Part shown: in pieces, positions 56,881 through 64,000 of the stretch
Layout of the letters: every line of letters begins with the position of its first letter
Numbering within the stretch: position 1 is the first letter of the stretch
Source of the DNA: Blasia pusilla
Lineage: Eukaryota > Marchantiophyta > Marchantiopsida > Blasiales
Length of the DNA stretch: 64,000 nucleotides
Assembly: GCA_050084515.1 (NCBI GenBank)
Contig: CM114273.1
Coordinates: forward strand, 31,372,001-31,436,000
Direction of reading: 5' to 3'
Notes under the pieces: generated by a model
Database searches by the model: none
The model's input: the letters and a program-made list of their open reading frames with translations, nothing else
Told to the model about the DNA's origin: nothing
Made by a program: the position numbers and the translations under genes

Positions 56881-57990
56881 TAACAACAAAAATTCTCCCA
56901 TGTCCGCATGCCACCCCGTACACGAACGACACTTCTGCTTGTACAAGGCCCATGCTCAAGCTCACACCAAGGTCTATGGGGCCTGATGCAACCTACAAAC
57001 TCCCAACCTAGCTCGAGCCTTAACTCGCACGGCCTGCCCAAAGCCTGAATGTTCCAATCTTAAGCCTAAATCATCCGATCCTCAACCCGCAAGTAGCTCA
57101 TGTGTTCCGAGCCTAGGCTCGCATCTAGCCCGTGCTATGCTTGCCAACCAACCCTTGAGCAGGATTTTTGCTCAAGGCATGCACATCATCCCACGCGCCA
57201 GCTTGCACCAAGCCTCCACATAGGCTCGAGGTCTCCGCACTAGCCCGCGCGATATAATGCCTCTAGTCTACACCAATCCCGTGGGCAAGCTAAAGGCCAG
57301 GCTTCTTGCTTATCAACCCGTTAGGCCTATTTGACTGCGCATGAGGCAAGCCCCCACGAGGCATGCCTACAAGCGTATGTGGCCAACACTTGGCCCACCA
57401 GCCCATGCCAAGCCCGCCTAACAAGCCTACGGGGCCCACATCCTCCCGGCCTTGCCTCAACCCGCATTCCCCACATAAAGCTCGAATGCTTCGATCCTAG
57501 CTCCTAATCCCAAATCCTATGATCCTTGGCCTACAAGCAACCCACATGATCCAAGCCTAGGCACGCACACAATCCACGCTAGGCTCATGCCCAACCTGCC
57601 TTTAGCTCACGCCTCGCTCGTATGTCTTCCCGTACCAATTCTGCCTATAGTTAGTAGTAAGACCACGCGCCTTGCCGCATCGAGTCTATGCTAAGTTTGG
57701 AGGCCCACGGATGAGCCCACACATGGGAAAAAGGCCTACGTGCCAGCCCGTGTAGCTCGCCCGACCCACCTGCCAGCCCATATATGCCATACCCGCTTGC
57801 TAGCCCGACATGCCCGTGAGGATGTCCACCTTAGGCCCGTTTCTTGCCTAAATTGGGCCTATGTCTTGTGTGGAGCCTGCATCCCTCATCCCAACCTGCA
57901 CCTGTTCCCATGGTTGAAACATGTGTGGGTGACTTGGGCGTCGATAAAACCCAAGTTGGCGAACAGTTTGGCATATCCATGGACATGTCT
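56881..57990 (+). other. C-rich, gene-free stretch built of short degenerate repeats
   Basis: About 1 kb with marked strand bias: C clearly exceeds G on the plus strand, and words such as AGCCC, GCCCG, AAGCCTA and GGCAAGCCC recur irregularly. No long frame with a recognisable product. No fixed period was found by eye, so it is not a simple tandem array. A similar 120-bp patch lies at 48600-48720. Confidence 0.5.
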
Positions 57991-58004
57991 AGACTTTTGT
58001 GTTT

Positions 58005-58457
58005 TGGTGCACCCTTCAGCGTGTTTGATAGACACGCCACATCTCGTTATTCATTTATTTTGGGAAGCACAGTTGTAAGTTGGGCTTAAAAGAAGCAACC
58101 TCCATTTGCTTTATCTTCAATAGAGGCCAAGTATAGAGGAGTAACTAATGCAGCATATTCATCGATTACGTGTTGAGATTGGTGTTAGTAACTTAAGACC
58201 TATTTTAATATATGTAGAAAATGTTAGTAGCATCAAGCTTGCTAATAACCCTATGTTTTATGTCAAAAAAAGCATATTGAGGCCCACTACCACTTTATTA
58301 GAGAGAAAGTGCTTGTTGGAGAAATTGATATTGTGTATATAGGTATAGTCCAACAAATTTTTGATATCTTTAGAAGGGCATTGCCTAGAGATAAGTTTGA
58401 TATATTTAGAAATAATTTATATGTTATAGATATCAATATGAGCTTGAGGGGAAGTAT
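58005..58457 (+). pseudogene. Ty1/copia RNase H fragment
   Basis: FDRHATSRYSFILGSTVVSW, then KKQPPFALSSIEAKYRGVTN, RVEIGVSNLRPILIYVENVS and SIKLANNPMFYVKK match the end of the copia polyprotein at 61200-60950 in this window, on the opposite strand. It ends in cttgaggggaagt (58443-58455), a polypurine tract. The rest of the element is gone. Confidence 0.88.
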
Positions 58458-58772
58458 TGAAGAATGAGTTATACTTAAGCTCATTGGGCACCCAAAGTAC
58501 TACATTTGGTATTCTAACGACGTCGGAAAGCTTAATCTTGGTTTGTTAGTTTAGGACAATTATCTTAATTAGGGCTAGTTGACCACATTTTATCTAACTC
58601 GAGAGTATGGTTAGAATTAGGTTAGGGTTGCTTGTACATATCCTATATAGTCGAGAAGGGGATCACTCTCCATTCATTCTCTCATTGCAAACTTGCGTTC
58701 TCCATGGTGGTGTGTGTGTATATGTGTGAGAGTCGTATCCCATAAGTTATACTTGTTCAAAAAATTTCTACA
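58458..58772 (+). repeat. Ty1/copia LTR, same family as 60416-60733
   Basis: Starts TGAAGAATGAG after the polypurine tract and ends tttctaca, about 315 bp. Shares ttgcttgtacatatcctata (TATA) and ccatggtggtgtgtgtg with the minus-strand LTR at 60416-60733. Confidence 0.8.
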
Positions 58773-58780
58773 AAATTCAT

Positions 58781-59253
58781 CCATCAAATTCGTGGATGAT
58801 GCACACGCGATCCAACACTAGTCGCATCCAACCAAATAGTTTGTCCAATCCATACATAGGCCTGATGTACGCTCATCACCATTCATGATGGAGAGTCATC
58901 CAAGAATAGCTCATTCTTCAAAATATATGTTGGAGAACAAGGTTGGTGCTCCTACAAATTACGCAAGATCCGTACAATCTTCAAAACAACATGGATCTAG
59001 GGTCTCCTAAGCCACCACCATCAAATTCGTGGATGATGCACACGTGATCCAACACTATCGCATCCAACCAAAAAGTTTGTCCAATCCATACATAGGTCTG
59101 ATGTCCGCTCATCACCATTCATGATGGAGAGTCATCCAACAATAGCTCATTCTTCAAAATATATGTTGGAGAACAAGGTTGGTGCTCCTACAAATTACGC
59201 AAGATCCGCATAATCTTCAAAACAACATGGATCTAGGATCTCCTAAGCCACCC
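58781..59253 (-). repeat. 237-bp tandem duplication inside a methyltransferase pseudogene
   Basis: Unit 1 is 58781-59017 and unit 2 is 59018-59253, nearly identical. Each covers the stretch from motif VI (the equivalent of YILEN) to motif VIII of the methyltransferase, so the ancestral order is duplicated. Few differences between the units mean that the duplication is young relative to the decay of the gene. Confidence 0.88.
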
Positions 59254-60098
59254 CGTTGTCCAACACTCGATTGACCTTAGCAAGACACACTTGCAATCAC
59301 CAAATGGATGGTGCCCATTTGATCAAGATCTTGCACCTCCAATAATGAGATATCTTTTGGTAAGGAACTTTGGTAACCCTACACTAGTGAAGTAGGTAAA
59401 AGAGTGGGAAATCGTTGGCCCAACTAAGAAATATGTGGAAGGGATACTTGCATTGCAACCTCTTCATGCTTCACATATAGGTACTTCTATACAAAAACAC
59501 CTCCTTGCAACATGGCAGCAGAACTAGTATTGATCCCTCCAAAGAGATCCAAAATCGAATACCCTCCTATAGAAATGCCATATAATCGGGGTGCATCCAA
59601 GGGTGTGAATGTAGCACTCTTTGATACCTCGAGCTCCTCTAACTTGCCTTGACCCAATGCATGAACCTCTCTTTAGGCCGTTTGTGCTTGCTCATCCACA
59701 CTCTATTGAAGATCCTTAAGCGAGCCCCACAACGACACCTCTCCTCCATGAGCTAGTATGGCCATCATGACACTCCTCTCCATGGAAGTATCACCCTCAG
59801 GCATGTCCTCTAGTTAAACATGTCCCTCCATAAAATCTCTTGGCCAAGTGATGGGGTTGTTGAATGTGGCTGAGATTGCTAACTCTCTTGGTCGTTCGTT
59901 GATCATACCACCAGCACACCAAACTAGCGACAAGCTAATGCGTCCATCACCAAATTTCCCTCCTAGTCTATAAGAGGATGATTCTCCCAATAATCTAGGA
60001 AAAAGCTCATCATGTATAATATTGCTCCGCCAACCAAGATATTGTAAGACTCGACATTGGTCACTATCGCCTTGGCAAGCACCAAAAACTCATCGGTA
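58781..60098 (-). pseudogene. MT-gypsy copy H (diverged): protease linker and C5 methyltransferase
   Basis: Reads right to left. STDEFLVLAKAIVTNVESYN, then ILVGGAILYMM, at about 60090-60000 matches PTDESLVRAKAIVTDAESYD of copy D. A linker follows with the ctccatggaagtatca/cctccataaaatctcttggc blocks. Motif I, DLFGGINTSSAAML, is at about 59555-59515. Next comes a TAG between motifs I and II, close to the one in copies B and D. Motif IV is reduced to HLVIASVSC, a stop, then GQSSVGQ (59310-59265). Motifs VI-VIII lie in the duplicated units. The pre-motif Trp-Pro of PCQG is lost and a stop replaces the Gln. This is the most diverged methyltransferase copy and shows that the capture is old. Confidence 0.85.
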
Positions 60099-60415
60099 CT
60101 ATCGCGACCCTCAAAACCAAACGAACACCAAATAGGCGCCAAGTGGAACATCAAAACTCAAGTGGACTCACACTACAATGATTGCGCTTTGGAGAGACTT
60201 TTATTCTGTGGCACTTCCAACCCACCAAAGATCTTAGCAAACGCATAAGTATAGGCTGAGATATTGGCCAAAAACAATTATGAGAGCAATCAGATTGAAG
60301 GCCACTTTGAGGGGTCCGAGTGTCCTTCCCTAAAGTTAGGGGGATCTCGGAGATCTCCAAAAGTACTTGTAAGGGGGAGTCTCTCCAAGATATCTTGGAA
60401 CACGAACGCCACTTT
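60099..60415 (+). mobile_element. Chromovirus-type LTR fragment
   Basis: tatcgcgaccctcaaaacca (60098-60117) matches the start of the 1,000-bp chromovirus LTR in coding orientation (TGTCGCGACCCTCATGACC). The part at 60340-60412 (gagatctccaaaagtacttg, cttggaacacgaacgccact) matches a more distal LTR part. Internal and 3' segments are missing, and the copia LTR is joined at 60416. Confidence 0.8.
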
Positions 60416-60733
60416 TGTGGAAAACTGTTGAACAAGCATAACTGGTGGAAAATAGCTCTCTCTCACACACACCACCATGGTGAACAAAATTTGAAAGAGA
60501 ATGAGTGGAGGTTGGTCCCTTTCTCAATTATATAGGGTATGTACAAGCAATCATAATCCTAAGCTTAATCATAGTCTTGAGTTAGACTAACTATGATAAA
60601 CTATGATTAACTAATCCTAGTTAAGATAATCACGCTTAATTGACTTACCAAGATTAAGCTTTCCTACTTCGTATGAGTACCAAATGTAGCAATTGAGATG
60701 TCTCATCAACTTGATTGTAACTCAATCTTCAAT
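60416..60733 (-). repeat. Ty1/copia 3' LTR
   Basis: On the minus strand it starts TGAAGATTGAG right after the polypurine tract cttgagggggagtat and ends tttccaca, about 318 bp. It contains a TATA-like ccctatataattg near 60540. Inserted next to the chromovirus LTR fragment. Confidence 0.83.
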
Positions 60734-62473
60734 ACTCCCCCTCAAGATCATATCGATATCTCTAACGCATAAATCATTTCTAAACATCTCAAACTTATCT
60801 CTAAACAATGCCTTTGTAAATATGTCAGCAATTTTCTGAACTGTACCTATATACACAAGATCAATTTATCTCGCAAGCACTTTCTCTCTAATAAAATGAT
60901 AGTGCACTTCAACATGCTTTGTACGAGCATGAAACGTAGGGTTATTAACAAGCTTGATGCTATTAATATTGTCTGCATATATTACACTAGATCCCAAGTT
61001 ACTAACACCAATCTCAACAAGTAAACGATGAAGCCACACCGCCTCACATGACGCATTGGTTGCTCCTCTGTACTCAACCTCTCTTGAAGATAAAGCAAAT
61101 GTAGGTTGCTTCTTTGAAGCCCAACTTATAGTTGGGCTTTCCAAAGTAAATGAATAACCAGATGTGGAGTGTCGATCAGACACGCTTCCTGCCCAATCAA
61201 CATCTGTGAATCCCTGTAATTGAAAACGCAGAGAAGGTTCAAATTGAAACATGAATTGAATAGAGAATTTCACATAACGCAGAATCCTCCTTATAGTATC
61301 AAGGTGAGGTTTTCGAGGTGATTGCATAAACTGGCTCAGTAGGCCAACATCATAACTCAAATCTGGTCTGGTTATAGTCAGATAGATCAAACTTCCAACC
61401 ATACGCCTATACATACAAGAATCTGCAAGCAACTCTCCTTCATCCACTCTTAGCTTCACACTCTGGTCCAACGGTATAGAGATTGGCTTGCAAGGCGTCA
61501 TACCATATTTTGAAAGCATATGAAGAGCATATTGTCGTTGTAATAACCACATGCTCTCTCCAACCTTGATAAACTCAATACCAAGGAAGTACTTGAGTTC
61601 TCCCAAGTCCTTCATATCAACTTCTGCTTGTAACTTAAGCTTGACTTGTTGTACCATTTCTTCAGTACTCCCAATAATCAAGAGATCGTCAACATACAAC
61701 ACAATGAGAACAGTATGATCTTGTCCTCTTAAGACATATAACGAGGAGTAAGAATCACATACCCTAAAACCCAACTCTTGTAGGTCGTATGTAATCTTGC
61801 CATACCAAGCTCTTGGAGCTTGTTTGAGCCCGTATAGAGCTTTCTTCAACCTGCATATGCGAAATGGAAACTTGGGATGCTCGTATCCAGCTGGTTGAGT
61901 CATATAAACCTCCACGTATAGATCTCCATTCAAGAAGGCATTCTTGACGTCCATATGGTGTAATCTCCACTTCTTACTTATTACAACTGCAACCATTGTT
62001 CTTGTAGTCACCATCTTTGCAACAGGGCTAAATATTTCCTTATAATCGATACCATATTGTTATGCATAGTCCTTAGCCACCAATCTCGCTTTATATCTGT
62101 TAATTGTACAATCTTGATTGCGCTTGATTTTGTAAACCCATTTGCAACCAATAGCTTCCTTACTGAAAGGTATATCAACTAGCTCCCATGTCCGTTGATG
62201 TCTTAATGCAGCAAGCTCTTCCTCCATAGCTTCAATCCATTCGACTTTACTTACAACTTCTTCAAAATAACTCAGCTCCTGTTCTTGAAGGGTATTCATC
62301 ATATATGCATGATGTGTCGCAAGGAAAACTTCATTTATGAATCTATGAATTGGATGTGTAACTCTTCTTGATCTACGAAGTTGTTGTTCACAGGTAGATG
62401 CCTCTGACACCTGACGCGAGCTCTGAATAGTGTCAAGAGAATGAATACGTACTCTTCCCGTCCATGGACTCAC
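60734..62473 (-). pseudogene. Ty1/copia reverse transcriptase and RNase H
   Basis: N-terminal RT (62473-62060): WIEAMEEELAALRHQRTWEL, GCKWVYKIKRNQDCTINRYK, ARLVAKDYA, then a stop. The main open frame (62014-60866, 382 codons) has DVKNAFLNGDLYVEVYM, KKALYGLKQAPRAWYGKI, the catalytic LYVDDLLIIG and MKDLGELKYFLGIEF. RNase H includes GFTDVDWAGSVSDRHSTSGY, SSREVEYRGATNA and HVEVHYHFIREKVLA. Canonical catalytic residues of RT are present. After 60866 the codons for ADIFTK are reached only through a stop. The only interruptions are a stop near 62060 and the one at the end, so this is a fairly young copy. Confidence 0.95.
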
Positions 62474-62599
62474 AAATTTAACTGATGAATCTAAGACCTT
62501 TTCTAATCTTGCACTAGTACTTGGGGAAGTTCAAGACAATGTCTGTTGGTTTACACTCATATTTTTCCCCTCAACAGACGAGTTTAGAGATGGAATAGG

Positions 62600-63470
62600 C
62601 TCAGATGGAGTATATCATGACTTTAGCTCATCAAAGACAACATCCCGATTAATAATAAGCTGCCTAGAGGATGGAATGTAGCACTTATACCCCTTAGTTC
62701 CATCAGCATAGCCAATGAAGATACATCTTTCAGACTTGGGATCTAATTTGTGACGTCTCTTAGAAGGAACATGAGCATAACAAATATAACCAAATACTTT
62801 CAAGAAGGAAAAAATCGGGTTTACTTCCTGTGAAGACTTCAAATGGAGTTTTATCATGAACTCTTGCTGTTGGAGTTCGGTTGATTGAGAAGATCGCACA
62901 TGCTATAGCCTCTGCCCAATACACGTTAGGCACGTTCTTCTCATTCAGCATAGCTGGTGCCGCTTCAACAATATATCAATTCTTCCTCTCAGCCACTCCA
63001 TCTTGTTGTGGAGTGTAACGGCAAGTCACTTGACGTTGGATGCCATTCTGATGTAAATAGTCATCAAACTCTGTTGAAAGATACTCTCCTCCTCCATCAC
63101 AACTAATTTCAGAATGTATTCTCCAGTCTGCTTCTCTACTAGAACTCTGAATGTTTGGAACATTGAGAATACCTCTGGCTTGGCTTGCAAAAAGTATATC
63201 CATATATATCTAGAGAAGTCATCAATAAATGAAACAAAGTAATGATAACCACTTAGGCTTTGTTGTGATATTGTCCACACATAATTGTGGATCAGTTCCA
63301 ATATCCTAAATGCTCTTCTACCTTGCTTTGGAAAAGGAAATCTATCTTGTTTTCCAAATTGGCAAGCAGGACATACCTCTAACGTAGCAGGACTCGCTAA
63401 TTTAGGGAGTCCTATTACTATATTAGATGATGAAAGACTCTGTAATCTTTGAAGATTCATATGTTGCACC
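62600..63470 (-). pseudogene. Ty1/copia integrase
   Basis: CPACQFGKQDRFPFPK is the Cys half of the HHCC domain (the His half is lost in a deletion). The core has YFVSFIDDFSRYIWIYFLQA (first Asp region), then after a frameshift near 63120 DGGGEYLSTEF (second Asp) and PQQDGVAERKN (Glu). A stop follows at about 62975. SINRTPTARVHDKTPFEVFT, then a frameshift near 62810, then RHKLDPKSERCIFIGYADGT, close the integrase. Two frameshifts and two stops. Confidence 0.92.
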
Positions 63471-63487
63471 TCCTTTTGTTACTATAT

Positions 63488-63616
63488 GGCCTCATGACCT
63501 GTGACAAGCCCCCATAGTTCTTGACCCATGATAAATTTTTTCATGCGAAACTTCCAAACATTGTTATTCTGCTTATGTAACTTTTCGTCTGTGATTGTTG
63601 TTGAGGAATACTCCAT
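63488..63616 (-). pseudogene. Ty1/copia gag, truncated and joined to integrase
   Basis: ATG at 63616 on the minus strand, then EYSSTTITDEKLHKQNNNVW, KFRMKKFIMGQELWGLVTG and a TAG. This is the start of copia Gag (Trp-Lys-Phe-Arg-Met and Leu-Trp-x-x-Val-x-Gly). Eighteen bases later the sequence is already integrase, so the rest of gag, the zinc knuckle, the protease and the integrase N-terminus were deleted. Confidence 0.8.
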
Positions 63617-64000
63617 AACGAACGATTTCACTCACAAAAATGTAATTTCAAGCTTTCTACTGCTCCAATTGAAGCACATACCACTCCTATATAGAAATTG
63701 ACTTGAATTTTCCAAAATTGATCAACTGTATGAAAGAACTAGTCGAAATTGGCCTGTAGAGAGCAAATTGCATAACTTTTCTTCACTAATTGCACTTTCC
63801 TACACTGAAATTGCTACTGTAGGAGCTCAGAAATTTCAGAATCAAGCAATTTTGGGTGCGTTGGAAAGCTCTCAACAAGTTCTACAAGATGGCTAGTACA
63901 AGTTTCAAAGTCATTCTAGTCGCCACGGTCCCAGATGGCTAAATTGACCCGGAAAGCCTTAAAAAATGCCTCCAAAGTTTTATCACCATCAAAGCTCCAC
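63617..64000 (-). other. Probable untranslated leader of the copia element
   Basis: No gene. Lies upstream of the copia gag ATG. No LTR match to 60416-60733 and no primer-binding site was found, so the 5' LTR should lie beyond the window if it exists. Confidence 0.45.

Noticed and set aside
1-64000. tRNA or rRNA genes
   Set aside because: No cloverleaf-like or rRNA-like sequence was recognised; the only tRNA link is the primer-binding site at 30232-30243 and a weaker one at 34936-34948.

Overview
This is nuclear DNA of a land plant. It holds one recognisable host gene, a plant-type mitochondrial ADP/ATP carrier with two coding introns (44279-45662). Almost everything else recognisable is decayed or nested transposable elements: Ty3/gypsy, Ty1/copia and a hAT DNA transposon. 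I cannot name the species; nothing seen decides between seed plant, fern, lycophyte and bryophyte.

The main content is a family of unusual Ty3/gypsy elements, here called MT-gypsy. At least seven broken copies or fragments occur (1-2013 +; 2014-11302 -; 11303-11793 -; about 12907-13729 +; 13730-19105 +; 20166-26712 +; 26713-34679 +, split by a nested element), plus a diverged one at 58781-60098 (-). Read across copies, the order is gag with two CCHC-type knuckles, aspartic protease (DSGA), a C5 cytosine DNA methyltransferase domain (motifs I, IV, VI, VIII and X visible), a conserved stop followed in two copies by an ATG a few bases on, then reverse transcriptase (YIDD), RNase H, integrase (HHCC, DDE-type) and a C-terminal PHD finger. 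No single copy is complete or has an open frame throughout. The element would carry both a DNA methylation writer and a putative histone-tail reader.

Layout: 1-34680 is the MT-gypsy cluster. It has a tail-to-tail junction near 2013, a solo-LTR-like insert in one protease gene (5748-7026) and a non-autonomous chromovirus with two 1,000-bp LTRs, initiator-Met PBS and chromodomain (26810-31245) inserted in an RT gene. 34680-42200 is AT-rich and almost featureless. 42200-46500 is a GC-richer island with the carrier gene and a 41-49-bp minisatellite behind it. 46800-56900 holds copia gag and RNase H remnants, a long (AG)n tract and a decayed hAT transposase. 56900-57990 is an odd C-rich stretch without genes. 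58000-64000 is a nested set: copia remnant and LTR, diverged MT-gypsy fragment, chromovirus-type LTR fragment, and a larger copia element running toward or past the window end.

The carrier reading frame is broken by a 2-bp loss in exon 1; the rest of the gene looks intact, so an assembly error and a null allele are both possible.
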